Below are positions 35,862 through 46,513 of a stretch of 64,000 nucleotides of DNA, one piece after another; the first letter of the stretch is position 1; each line of letters begins with the position of its first letter. Source of the DNA: Antilocapra americana (Eukaryota > Chordata > Mammalia > Artiodactyla > Antilocapridae); NCBI GenBank assembly GCA_007570785.1, contig ML662442.1, positions 60,164,180-60,228,179 on the forward strand, read 5' to 3'. The notes beneath the pieces are model-generated. The model was not told the origin of the DNA, searched no databases, and worked only from the letters and a program-made list of their open reading frames with translations. A program made the translations under genes and the position numbers.

Positions 35862-35972
35862 AAAGGAAAGGAAAAGAGAAAGAAGTAGGGAAAAGAGAGA
35901 GACAGGGAGGAAAGTAGGCAAACATAGAGACAGGAAGGGAGGGAGGGAGGGAAGGAGAAAGCAAGAAATTTT
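35862..35972 (+). repeat. purine-rich (GGAA/GAGA) low-complexity tract
   Basis: Almost pure A/G sequence, including a GGGA run at 35935-35953. The overlapping frames are compositional artefacts. Confidence 0.9.
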
Positions 35973-36219
35973 TACTTTGTACCAAAATTAGGCAAAATGG
36001 CATCCTTCTACCCTCAACTCCGACACAAAGTTCTACATGAGGACCAGGAAGCACCAAACCAATTCTTTCTCTCCTAGAGAATATTGGAGGCAGGCTCACA
36101 GACTTCCAGATAATCTGTGTGGGCTCACCCTCACCCTCAACTTTGCCCACTTAGCTGTTAGGCACATCTCACATAGATCTCAACAAAGATAAAAGTGATT
36201 GACTGATACGGGAACTTGG
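35973..36219. other. single-copy gap
   Basis: No repeat or gene recognised. Confidence 0.4.
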
Positions 36220-36221
36220 TT

Positions 36222-36251
<30 letters not shown>
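36220..36251 (+). repeat. (TTC)n microsatellite
   Basis: About ten TTC units, sited just beside the 3' end of the reversed BovB copy that follows. Confidence 0.95.
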
Positions 36252-36252
<1 letters not shown>

Positions 36253-36262
36253 ATAAGAAACA

Positions 36263-36583
36263 GAAGCTTCAGTTTAGTCACTTAGTCATGTTCGACTCTG
36301 CAACCCTATGGACTGCAGCACGCCAGGCCTCCCTGTCCATCACCAACTCCAGGAGTTTACTCAAACTCATGACCATTGAGTTAGTGATGCCATCCAACCA
36401 CCTCATCCTGTCTTCCCCTTCCCCTCCTGCCTTCAATCTTTCCCAGCATCAGGGTCTTTTCCAGTGAGTCAGTTCTTTGCATCAGGTGGCCAAAGTATTG
36501 GAGTTTCAGCTTCAGCATCAGTCCTTCCAATGAATATTCAGGACTGATTTCCTTTAGGAAGGCCTGGTTGATCTCCAAAGCTT
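36263..36583 (-). mobile_element. BovB LINE 3' end, reverse (about 320 bp)
   Basis: 'tagtcacttagtcatgttcg', 'ctgtccatcaccaactccag', 'ttgagttagtgatgccatcc', 'ccagcatcagggtcttttcc' and 'ggagtttcagcttcagcatc' are the reversed BovB terminus. Truncated and non-coding. Confidence 0.94.
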
Positions 36584-36679
36584 ACATTACCATAAATTGT
36601 TTAGAATTCTAACACGAGACTTGAAATTTCTCCATACCACATACCTGCTTAAAATTATTTCCTACCTCCAGTGAAACTG

Positions 36680-36820
36680 TTTTTAAATTTTCTTTTTATT
36701 TATTTATTTTATTTGGGGGCCATGTGTCATGCAAGATATTAGCTCCCTGACTAGGGGTCAAACCTGTGCTCCCTGCATTGGAAGTACAGAGTCTTAACCA
36801 CTCGGCCATCGGGGAAACCC
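36680..36820 (-). mobile_element. CHR-1-type SINE, reverse
   Basis: A TTTATT-rich tail, 'gggggccatgtgtcatgcaa', 'gctccctgactaggggtca' and the reversed head 'cttaaccactcggccatcg'. About 140 bp. Confidence 0.82.
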
Positions 36821-38939
36821 TTGAAACTGTTTTAAAATATGTTTTGGAACTAGGGTCTTTGTGTCACTGCCTCCGCTCTAAGACCACCAGAGACACACCC
36901 AGAGTTGAGCAGGTTGACTTGTGGCAATGAGGGACAATGGACATCACAGAGATGGTGGACATCTCAGTGAGAGGCTGCTAAAATTATTACAGGGTTTGGG
37001 CTTGTGTACAGTGATTTGGGGCATAGTTCATGAAGGCAGGACTTTTCTCTGATTGGATTACTTCAGGAAGTGGGGGCAATTCTGTATCTTAATATATTTT
37101 ATCTAAAAGGAAGTAAAACTAGAGAAGGCAAAGCTGTAATTGGTAAAGAAGCAGCAGTCACTCATGTAGCCAAGACAAGGGAAATTTTGGTCATCTTTGG
37201 TCAATATTTTGGTCAATATTCCTCGTTTTGTCTGTGTTCAGGAAAGATCAAGGAGTGCTCTCATTTCTGTCTTGATCCATATGGACACAGGATGCCTTGG
37301 TTGATGTCGGTGTTTTTTTGAAATGGCTTGTGCTCCACAGAACACCAAGGCTTAGCTGGTACTACCAGCCCAGGATGTCAGGAAACTTCTCTTCCTCTCA
37401 TCAAAGACTAGAATTCACCGAAACAAAGGCAAAATGATAGAACTTTGGTTTGTAATTTATAAGTCAAAATAAGGAGACATAGTTCTTTCTGTTTTCCGAA
37501 GGCATATAAAGGGAACACAGCTTTATTTAAATGGATGTGGAATTTAAATGGATGTGGAACAAACTGAAGAATCTGGTTATCTTGAGATATAACTAATTAA
37601 AAAGGCAAAACAATGTAATTATTATTTAGTTGTTTAGGACATGCTGAGATTGAGTCTGTGTAGTCCCTTTTTTATATTATTATTGCAATTTTAACCTGAG
37701 ATTATATATAGCTAAGTAGGCCTGTCTTTTAATTTTTTTTAAATTTAAAGCTATTGAAAAAAGGCAGAGTTCTATGTAAATACTTCTGTGCAAATCATAC
37801 ATTTAGAATAAGACATGAAATATATACATCTGTTGAAAAGGCAATAAAATCTCATTTATATAGGAATTTTAAATGGAATAGAGTTTGTTGTAGTCTTCCA
37901 AGGTTTAGAAAGAAGTTTGCCTTGTGAAGTCTGAAACACAAACAAAATGTGGAGAACTCAGACAATCAGAGGATATTTGTCAGTAATTCAAAAACCGTAG
38001 TAACTAGAAAGATAGTTTTCCTTTGAACATATCCTCAAAAGTGCCTTACTTTTCAACTTCAATTTGCTAGTACAGACTTGGCCTTAGTTTTGTAAATAAA
38101 AAAAAAAATGTTTGAAAAGTAGAGAGACCAGGACAAAATTAAAATACAAACCATGAAAGTAAAGCAGTTTGAAAAACCCAAGTGAATACTGTGAACGTTC
38201 CTAGACTAAACTGATCAACTGAGTGAGTTTGGAACATATTTGATATTGCATTTAAAATTGACATGTTAATTCTTAATGTTTAAATCTGGGTTTGAAGTAG
38301 TTCCTCAAAGATTCCTAAAATCACTTAAGGCTTCATGAATAGAACAAATTGTTATTCTTGAGAATTTTCCTGAAGGGCTTCACAATGGACTGTTAGAAAA
38401 TATTTCCAAATGCTTTCTAAATAATTCAGTTTTTGAATTTAGCAGAGCACCTCTTCATTATGTAGCAAGAAATGATTATTTGTTATATATTGAAATCTCC
38501 CTTCATCTGGCAATCATACAGTTCCTCAGCAGTAAATGTGTTTGTCTTTGAGGGCATTTTATTTCAAAAATGCCTCAGACATAAATAGTTTACCATATAC
38601 TATTTCCACCAAAAGATTCTGCAAGAAAGGACATTTTACCTGAATAAGTTCGGGAGGAACATTGACATTTAGTTTTTGAAAGGTCTATGAAAGGAAGGCT
38701 GACTCAAGTCAAGTAAAGGTACTTTTGACACAAATCCCTCATAGGTTTCTATCCCAGCCCTGAGTTGAAAATAAGAGACATGATAGTAACTTTGGCAGAA
38801 AAGCTATTTTCAAAATTTCTATAAACTGCACAGATACAGTTGGTAGAAAGCATTGTGTGTGCATTTATGTAAAAGTGGCATTTGAAGAGAAAGAGTTACA
38901 TGAGTTTGAAATTGTGTATCATGAGAATGATTTGACATT
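36821..38939. other. AT-rich single-copy sequence, no gene seen
   Basis: About 2.1 kb. It contains a perfect 17-bp tandem duplication at 37526-37559 (listed separately). No gene or known repeat. Confidence 0.5.
37526..37559 (+). repeat. 17-bp perfect tandem duplication
   Basis: TTTAAATGGATGTGGAA occurs twice, head to tail, with no differences. Confidence 0.95.
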
Positions 38940-39067
38940 TATTTCATTTTATTTTCTTAATCTTTGTGCCATTCACTATACATGATCCTATTTCTCCAAC
39001 CAGAGATTGAACCCTAGCCCTCTGCATCTGAAGCATGGAGTCTTAACCATTGAACCTCCAGGGAAGT
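38940..39067 (-). mobile_element. CHR-1-type SINE, reverse
   Basis: 'ttattttcttaatctttgtg', 'ccaaccagagattgaaccc', 'gcatctgaagcatggagtc' and 'ttaaccattgaacctccagg' are the reversed short CHR. Diverged. Confidence 0.75.
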
Positions 39068-39400
39068 ACAGACTTTCATTTCAAAGGAAACTCTAAAGTG
39101 ACAGAGTGAGGTGCTGCAGATCTGTGTGGTAACACAGACATCACCATTACCCCATATTTGAGAAAACAATGAAATTATTTGGTGGATCCAAGATCCAACC
39201 TAAACCCACTGGAAATTTTCTTGGAGGCTAGGGATGCTGATTTCTAATCTTTCCATATCCTTTCCACCTACAGCTAATAACTCCTTGAGGCTGATGTGTA
39301 GGGAAGACCCTCAGTTGATGGAAAAGAAGTTCTATTTCAAGAACCATTAATGATGCCTTTTGAAAATCTGGTTATTTGAAACAAATAAAAATGAAAGTTT
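39068..39400. other. single-copy sequence, no gene seen
   Basis: Nothing recognised. Confidence 0.4.
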
Positions 39401-39403
39401 CTC

Positions 39404-39830
39404 TTTAGCAAGCACTTATATTGTGCCAGTCACTCTTTTAAGCACTTTATGAACATTAAGTCATTTACTCTTCATAGCAAGTTTATACTTTACCCAAGGG
39501 GAAACTGAGGCACTCTGAGTAATTTTGACCAGTTCTGCTATTCATAGTTTTCCCCAGTGGCTCAGCAGTAAAGAATCTGCCTGTATAGCAGGAGCTGCAG
39601 GAAAAATGGGTTCAGTCCCTAGGTCAGAAAGATTCCCTGGAGGAAGGCATGGCAATCCACTCCAGTATTCTTGTCTGAAGAATCCCATGGCCAGAAGAGC
39701 CTGGTGGGCTACAGTCCGTAGGGTCACAAAAGTCAAACACGACTGAAGCGACTTAGCATGCACACATGCTGATAATAAATATTGTTGTCAGAATTCAGAC
39801 CTAGGCATCTGGCTCTTTACTTTGAGCTCT
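39404..39830 (-). mobile_element. MIR SINE, reverse, split by a Bov-tA
   Basis: The left part (39404-39545) reads 'gcacttatattgtgccagtc', 'taagcactttatgaacatta' and 'aggggaaactgaggcactc'. The right part (39764-39830) continues 'gtcagaattcagacctagg' and 'catctggctcttta'. The order matches reversed MIR, with a Bov-tA at 39546-39762 between the halves. Confidence 0.72.
39546..39762 (+). mobile_element. Bov-tA SINE nested in MIR
   Basis: 'ccccagtggctcagcagtaa', 'ctgcctgtatagcaggagct', 'catggcaatccactccagt', 'cctggtgggctacagtccg' and 'cacgactgaagcgacttag' are a complete Bov-tA in sense orientation. Well preserved. Confidence 0.94.
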
Positions 39831-39940
39831 TTATTTTGCTCTACAGGCAGGTTTTTACCATTTGTACATGAATTCTGCACCAAGTGGCTAGACTGCTCTG
39901 CAGCTACCATGAGCCAAGCAGAAGACGTATGTACTTCCCT

Positions 39941-40202
39941 GCTGCTGCTGCTGCTGCTAAGTCGCTTCAGTCATGTCCAACTCTGTGCGACCCCACAGAC
40001 GGCAGCCCACAAGGCTCCCCCGTCCCTGGGATTCTCCAGGCAAGAACACTGGAGTGGGTTGTCATTTCCTTCTCCAACGCATGAAAGTGAAAAGTGAAAG
40101 TGAAGACATTCAGTGGTGTCCAACTCTTAGCGACCCCATGGACTGCAGCCTACCAGGCTCCTCCATCCATGGGATTTTCCAGGCAAGAGTACTGGAGTGG
40201 GT
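39941..40202 (-). mobile_element. full-length BOV-A2 SINE, reverse, with 13-bp TSD
   Basis: A (GCT)n/(CTG)n start at 39941-39958, then two BovA monomers: 'aagtcgcttcagtcatgtcc', 'caggcaagaacactggagt', the linker 'atgaaagtgaaaagtgaaag', 'tcttagcgaccccatggac' and 'caggcaagagtactggagt'. TATGTACTTCCCT (39928-39940) and TATGTACATCCCT (40203-40215) flank it with one mismatch. Low divergence marks it as one of the younger insertions here. Confidence 0.96.
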
Positions 40203-40215
40203 TATGTACATCCCT

Positions 40216-41565
40216 ATGTTCCAGTTATTCTAGAGGAGTAATAAGTGATCTGTCGAGAATGAAAAGTTATAACTTATTAGGGATTTCTTCCAATCCTCAG
40301 CAAGTATTTCCACAAAATTTGTGTTGTCCCCTTTCTTGTGAAGTGTCTGTATTCAGATAAATCAAAGACTAATTGGCACATGTGGGTCAGTCTTCCTATA
40401 AAGATCTGTGCTCTGGATTCAAACAGCCAGATTTCATTTCCAGGTAGGAAAAAACAGACTTTATAGAGTTAGGAAGTATAGACAGAGTAGATAATTTGGA
40501 ATTTCAAACAATGTGGATGACTGCAAAGAATGGAGTGATGCTGATACACTGCAAATGAAAGTGACAGACCGAATTACAGGTGGTAGATTAGCATATGTGA
40601 CAGTCGTTTCAGTGAGAAGAGGTCCATTAAACTTGGAACAAAGTTTTCTTCTAGCACATAGAATTTCTATGTGAATCTAGGGGCAAAATTAATGCTGTTT
40701 TGTAATATAAAAGTTGGGGACAATATTATGGGGGACATGTTCACCTCTGCTTTTAGTGTGGGCAGTGGCAGTGGAGCTGGGTAAGGGGAGAGGGCCTAGC
40801 TCAGGAGCCAACAAAAGAAGGTTCTGGAGCCTCCTATGCCTGATGGCATAGACTCGTCCTCTAGAAGATGACCAATAGCCCCTCTAGTCCTTTCTCTGGG
40901 ACAGCCTTGATAATCCTTTGGAAGTAATCTGATCAGATCATCCCTTCCTATCTTAGAGAAAACCAATCCTTCAGAATCTTGAAGATCTCTGAGATTAGCC
41001 AGGGATGAGAACATAGGAAGAGTCAGGCCTCTGTCTACCTTTCTGCCTCACTGCTCACCATGTTCTCCCACCCCACAAATGCACACACACACACCCTGCT
41101 CCAAGACTGTCTGAAGATCTCTCAATTCTTTAAGTCTAGGATGTGCTCTTATCTCAGGGAACTTCTCACTTCTCACTATTGCCTCTGACTTAAAAACTCT
41201 TTCCCCACTTCTTTCATGGCTAACATTTACCTATGTATGATTCAAACGTGGAATTATAGTCATATTTTTTCTCAGAATTTATGACGCACGGATCCAACTG
41301 CTGTTTCAACTTCTGCAGCTGAGTGCTTTAAAAGGATTTCAAACTCAGCAAACCCAGCACTTGATGCATGACCCTTTCCTCTAAACCTGGTCCTTTTCCA
41401 GTGCACAGATCTCAGAAAAGGTTCTCTTTTCCATCTAATTGCACAAAACAGAAATTTGGAACTCACCTTGTCCTCTCCTCCTTCCTCACTGCTTATCCAT
41501 GTCGGAGCTGTCACAATATGTGTGCCTTTATTCTCTTAATATTTTTTTTGAGTGCATTCTCATCC
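40216..41565. other. single-copy sequence, no gene seen
   Basis: About 1.35 kb. A short (CA)n occurs at about 41082-41094. Frames up to 83 codons are unrecognised. Confidence 0.45.
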
Positions 41566-41760
41566 ATCTGCCAACCTCAAGTGTGGTCTAAGCCACAACT
41601 CTATTATGTGTATGAGTGATCCACCTGGGGAGCTTGGTAAAATGCAGATCCAGAATCAGCAGGTCTGCATTTCTAATAGGCTCCTCGGGGATGCCCGTAT
41701 TGTTGGTCTACATGCACCCTTTGTGAGTAGGGAGGCTCTGAGCTACCAGCAATGCTTTCC
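41566..41760 (+). mobile_element. MER5-like DNA transposon fragment
   Basis: 'ccacctggggagcttggta', 'aaatgcagatccagaatc' and 'aataggctcctcggggatg' resemble the hAT-Charlie non-autonomous element MER5. The ends are degraded and no clear target duplication is visible. Confidence 0.55.
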
Positions 41761-41889
41761 TAGGCGACCCCAGTATCATCCTAATAGGTACAAATAACTC
41801 CTGCTGTTTCGTCACCCTTCCCAGGAGCAAGGTCATCTTCACCAAGTGTGGGTCTTCAGAGACTTCTGTTGCTAGGGGGACCAAGTCTA

Positions 41890-42650
41890 GGATTCCTAAT
41901 AGCTTACAAAGCCGTTCACAAGCAGCCCCTCCCTACCTCTCCTATATCATACTAAACCAAGCTTATTCTTACTTTCTGTCCTCTAGCCAAATTACATACT
42001 CTTTACATACTCTTATTATGTTTAACTGTGGTAAAGAATCCACCTGCCAATCAGCAGATGCAGGTTTAATCCCTGGGTGGGGAAGATCCCCCAGAGAAGG
42101 AGATGACTACCCACTTCAGTATTCTTGCCTGGGAAATCCATGTAGGCTACAGTCCATGGGGGTCACAAGGTCACCACTAAACAACTACAATACGAAATGT
42201 CACCTTCCAAAGTTAAAAGCAGTTGAATATCAGCAGTTTTGTACTGTCCAACCTAACTGTTCCTGAATGAACTGCATTCCTTCCCTGCATAAAACCTCTT
42301 TAAAAAGAAGAACGCTTTTTTCTTCCTCTTCACCCTGTCATCACCCATGCAGCCTTCAGATCTCAGCTCTGAATGACCCGTTCCTCAGGGAAGCCTTCCA
42401 GACCTACTTGACCAGGAGAGCTCTCCCTCTAAGTGCTATGACACCATGTTCTTCTCCTTCCTTGCACTAACTACAGTTGCAATTTTGGATGATTGTTTCA
42501 TTACTTTCTCTTCCCTTTACTCAGATGCAGATTCCAAGGAGTGAGGGACCAGTTCTGCTTTGTTCATTGTTATATCCCCAGCCTTCACTTTTGTCAGCAC
42601 ATGTTTGCTTAGTTTCTTGCTTAACTACTGCAGGAGCAACTTAAGTCTAC
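41890..42650 (+). mobile_element. L2 LINE 3' region, split by a Bov-tA
   Basis: The left part, 41890-42022, reads 'aaagccgttcacaagcagcc' and 'cccctccctacctctcc'. The right part, 42189-42650, reads 'gccttcagatctcagctctg', 'cctcagggaagccttccag' and 'tcattgttatatccccag'. Order and orientation fit sense L2. Confidence 0.75.
42023..42188 (+). mobile_element. Bov-tA SINE nested in L2
   Basis: 'ggtaaagaatccacctgcc', 'taatccctgggtggggaaga', 'gcctgggaaatccatgtagg' and 'ctacagtccatgggggtcac'. The head is truncated and the 3' part shortened. Confidence 0.9.
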
Positions 42651-42875
42651 AGATCATCTTCCTTGGCTGGGTTTGGGAGGGAACTGGGCTCCCAGGGTAG
42701 CTGTTAGGGTATCCAAGGCATGTGTTTCCTTCCATAACTGTGGTCCTTTCCTACAGACTCCGTCTGTGTGAATTGGTTTATATCTACAATAGTAAATTAA
42801 TCCAAACTAAATACAATCATCACCTACAGAAAGCATGGCCATTTTTTTCATAGTGCTTCATAACTGAAGAAGCCC

Positions 42876-43070
42876 TTTCTCACACATTATTTTATTTTCA
42901 CATCCTAATGATCTTGTTACTATCAGTAAGGCAAGCATTATTATCACCTCTTTTGCAGACAAAAAAGAGTTCCTAAAACTCAGTTCCTAACTTCTAATTG
43001 AATTGAGAAACTCATACAACTGCAAAGCAAGTACTTTAACTCCAACCTTCTACTGCCAAACCTAGGTTCT
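42876..43070 (-). mobile_element. MIR SINE, reverse
   Basis: 'cacacattattttattttca', 'aggcaagcattattatcacc', 'gcaaagcaagtactttaact' and 'ccaaacctaggttctttcc' correspond to reversed MIR. Old. Confidence 0.6.
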
Positions 43071-43654
43071 TTCCATGAGCAGTGCCTCCCCAAATCAGGG
43101 TAAAATACACCTTTCTCCTGTGTCCTGCCTTCTAAGTGGGAGGTGGAACAATGTTGCGCTGACACTGGAATTAGGTCATAAGAATGAAAAATCTCTTTGG
43201 GATTCTGTGGTTGATGGCTCATAGATCATGTAACTATTTTATTTTTAGATCATCCTAGATTTTGCCACATTCCAAACTATTAAGGACACAGACTTCTTAA
43301 ACATGATAGTGCCTGTACCAGTGGACACATGTTTGGTATAACTCATAGGATTATTTTCCCTTCATCTTAAAACCTTGCATCACTCCCACAGAAAATGACT
43401 GTTTCATACGGAACTAATGACAGCCACTTTCCCAGACATCTTCCAAATGTTTTACAGTCACTGATGGGTGGACCTGCGAATTCTGTGAGTCAGTCAAGTC
43501 CCTAATGATGGGCTTAGAGACCACAAAGAGTCTCAGTGAAAGGACAGCATTCACTGCCCCACTCAGAGCCACAATGGACCTTCAGCCTCTAGATAAAGCA
43601 AAACATTTTGAATTTCCCCTACTGGTGATACAAGAAGCATTTGGATTTTCCGCA
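43071..43654. other. single-copy sequence, no gene seen
   Basis: Nothing recognised. Confidence 0.4.
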
Positions 43655-43757
43655 CCAAGTCTTGGTAGTGGCATGTGGGATCTAGTTCCCCAACCAGGGA
43701 TTGAACCAAAGCCCCCTGCACTTACAGTCTTAGCCACTGGACCACCAGGGAAGTCCC
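43655..43757 (-). mobile_element. CHR-1-type SINE, reverse
   Basis: 'ggcatgtgggatctagttcc', 'ccaaccagggattgaacca' and 'actggaccaccagggaagt' are the reversed tRNA-like part of a short CHR. Confidence 0.82.
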
Positions 43758-43882
43758 TAGATTTTCTGATCTCATAACAATTTGAATAATCATTAAAATT
43801 TTCACTATAATCATACTGATGCAAGATACATTTCTTTCATGCATTTCTTTGGAATGAGAACCTCTTTTTAACATAGGAAAAG

Positions 43883-44491
43883 CTACAACAATAACAACCA
43901 AACTTCCCCAACTGAATTACCCACAATAAAAGCCAATGTCTGGAAAGAGTCACTCCCACATTGGAGAAATTCAAGATCTTCAAGAAGCTGAATTAAGAAG
44001 GCAGACATGTAACCTCTGGTGATAAAGATAGATGAATCTTTGATTCTTGGGGTAAAGTTTAAGAAGTGAGCAACATTGAAGGATAAATTAGTCACTCCAT
44101 TAAACATGGAAACACTGGAGGGAAGGCCAGGGGAATTCCCAGAATCTATGTCTCTTTCATTACTCTTTTTCTCAATGATTTTGGGATCCCAAGAACCATA
44201 GTCTCTTGATTGTCTTTTCAGCAGAGCTGATAGCCTGGCGAAATCTTCCCCAGATAAGTTCTCAATACTGTTCATCCCTCCAACTCCTCTTCTCCTGAGA
44301 TCACATCTTTTGTTCAAGAAACCTTGGGCTCCTCGGGTGAGCACAGGTGAGGAATGCCATCCAACTGAACCCAAAGTAATGGTGCAGAAGAAAAATAGAA
44401 AATAGACCCTCTTTTTTCTAGAAATGCAGCTGTTTTGAGCCTTGGGAAGACAATCTCTCTGGATGGCTAAATGAGATTTTTTACGTCTCAC
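43883..44491 (-). other. 202-codon open frame of unknown origin, not called as a gene
   Basis: This is the longest stop-free frame in the window and does not overlap a repeat that I recognise. The first codon is GTG, and an in-frame TAA lies eight codons upstream. The first ATG-encoded Met inside starts MNSIENLSGEDFARLS, about 73 residues in. Residues about 28-43 (RVYFLFFFCTITLGSVGW) are hydrophobic like a signal-anchor, and two N-glycosylation sequons (NLS, NFT) follow near residues 135-150. I see no catalytic motif and no known family. No polypyrimidine-AG acceptor is obvious at the 5' edge. It could be a decayed processed pseudogene, an exon of an unrecognised gene, or chance. Confidence 0.3.
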
Positions 44492-44934
44492 TCTGGATAT
44501 CTGTGGCCAAGAGGATTACTGTTCAGACCTACAGTCTTGGCGTTAGCATGATTTCAATGACTTAGATATTCTTATTGCCGCTTTAAAAAGTATAGTTCTT
44601 TGGAATGATAAGTATATTTCAATTTGTAGTCAATTTCACCTAAGATCTGCATTTATACTCTTCATGGGGATGCAAACCTGGATTACTGAGAAAGTCTCCA
44701 ACTTTAAAATCAACTTTATAGGTTATCACCAGACTGATAATCTCCAACTTTTGTATTAATCATGTATATCCCCACTTAAAATATGTGAGTAGCTACACTT
44801 TACTTGCAGAAGAAAATCCATACTCCTCCAATATTAAAGGTGTTCCTTCATCTGAGTCCATGCTGACTATCCAACATGACCCAGCACTTTCCAAGGCAAA
44901 TTCTTTTTCTGCCTAAAAATCAATGTACTCACTG
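44492..44934. other. single-copy sequence, no gene seen
   Basis: AT-rich; nothing recognised. Confidence 0.4.
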
Positions 44935-45943
44935 TCATCCTTCATTTACTCATTTATTCTACAGACATTCTTTAAGCACCTACTATGATCCAGGCTTTAT
45001 TCTAGGCACTCAGGATTAAGTCTCTGAATAACATAGATAAAGCTCATGACCTTAAATAATTTATACTCTGGTAGGAAGAGATGGGCAGTAAACAAACAAA
45101 TAAATACAATTCTAACACATAAATTTAAAGGGACTGGTACTGATAAGGGCTATGAAGACAATACACTGAGAGTGATCAAAGCTTGGGACATGTTTCACAT
45201 AGGGAGGGGAGGTCATGGTGGTCTCTAGTGAGGAAATATTTGAGCAGAGATGGCTGGAGGGAAGCTTGGCTGCAGGCCATGTGGATAGCCTGGGGAAGAG
45301 GGAAGAGCATATGCCAAGGTCTGGCAGTGGGAATGCCTTGGGATATTCAAGGAGAGCAAGGAGACCAGCGTGACTGGAGTGGAGTGATTAGGGAGGGAGT
45401 GATAGGAACACAGAAATAGTGGGAGGATGAACTTGGGTTGGACTGATTAAACCATGATAAGGAGCTTGACCTTTCCAGTGAGAGAAATGGAAATCCATGA
45501 GAGAGTTTTAGCAAAATGTTCTTCCTAAGAGGAACACTATGGGTCAGTGTTAAAGTAGCTTAAAAGAAGGTTGGGGTAAAGAAACCAATTACAAATTATC
45601 AACTCAGTGAGAGGGAAGGACAATTTGGCCCAGGATGGTGGCATGATGGTAATGAGAAGTCATTATATTCTGTATATATAATATATATATATATATATAT
45701 AGTATTTTGAAAGAGCATTGTGAAGGCTGGCTGATGACTTAAATGAAGGATGAGAAAAAAAGAAAAGTTAGGCATGACTAAGATTTTTTTATAGGAGTAA
45801 ATGAAAGAATAGAATTTTCATGAAATGACTTTGGGAGCAGATTTTAGAGGTGAAAACTGGGAAATCCAAAGTTTGATTTGGGGCAATTTTGCAAAGCTTT
45901 GACATGCAATCAGACATACAAATAAAAATGTGGAACAAGCAGG
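44935..45943 (+). mobile_element. ancient dispersed mammalian repeat (family not named)
   Basis: The succession 'taagcacctactatgatcca', 'ttctaggcactcaggatta', 'gataagggctatgaaga', 'aggtctggcagtgggaat', 'agaccagcgtgactggagt' and 'ttgacctttccagtgagaga' is a known mammal-wide repeat arrangement, but I cannot recall its family name reliably. It contains a TA microsatellite. The frame 45183-45419 inside is not a gene. Confidence 0.5.
45671..45701 (+). repeat. (TA)n microsatellite
   Basis: About 15 TA/AT units with one phase break. Confidence 0.93.
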
Positions 45944-45944
45944 A

Positions 45945-45978
45945 TATCTAAGCCAGGAGAGTGCTCCTGGCTTAGATA
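45945..45978. repeat. perfect 15-bp inverted repeat, 4-nt loop
   Basis: TATCTAAGCCAGGAG (45945-45959) is followed by AGTG and then its exact reverse complement (45964-45978). It lies at the boundary between the old repeat on the left and an L1 3' end on the right. Confidence 0.97.
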
Positions 45979-45984
45979 AAAATT

Positions 45985-46400
45985 GGGAAGTTATCATATA
46001 AAGAGAGTGAAGTAAGCCAGAAAAAATCAAATATACATTAACACATATATTTGGAATCCAGAAAAATTGTACAGATGAATTTATTCACAGGGCAGGAATA
46101 GAGATGCAGACATAGAGAACAGACTTGTGGACATGGTGGGTAAGAGGAGGGTGTGACAAACTGGGAGAGTGGGATTGACATATAAACACTACCATGTGTA
46201 AAATAGATAGCTAGTGGGAAGCTGCTGTGTAGCACAGGGAGCTCAGCTTGGGGCTATGTGATGACCAAGAAGGGTGAGATGGGAGGGTAGAAGGGAGATC
46301 CAAGAGGGAAGGGATGTATGTATACACATAGCTGATTCACTTCATTGTACAGCAGAAACTAAAACAACATTGTAAAGCAATCATGCTCAAAACCAAAAAA
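45985..46400 (+). mobile_element. L1 ORF2 end and 3' UTR (5'-truncated)
   Basis: 'gagtgaagtaagccagaaa', 'acacatatatttggaatcc', 'gaagctgctgtgtagcacag', 'ggagctcagcttggggctat', 'gctgattcacttcattgtac' and 'aacaacattgtaaagcaatc' are in sense L1 order, ending in an A-rich tail. Confidence 0.88.
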
Positions 46401-46486
46401 AATCAGGAGAACTGAATGGCATCCCCTAGGGTGTGAAGGCACATAAAGCAGAGAAGAACGCTGAAGACTGAACATTTGGAGATGAG

Positions 46487-46513
46487 GAAGAAACAGAAGA
46501 AACAGAAGAAACA
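46487..46513 (+). repeat. 9-bp tandem repeat, three copies
   Basis: GAAGAAACA occurs three times without differences. Confidence 0.93.

Noticed and set aside
39541..39958. (CTG)n run as a possible coding polyglutamine/leucine repeat
   Set aside because: It is the tandem terminal repeat of the BOV-A2 element.
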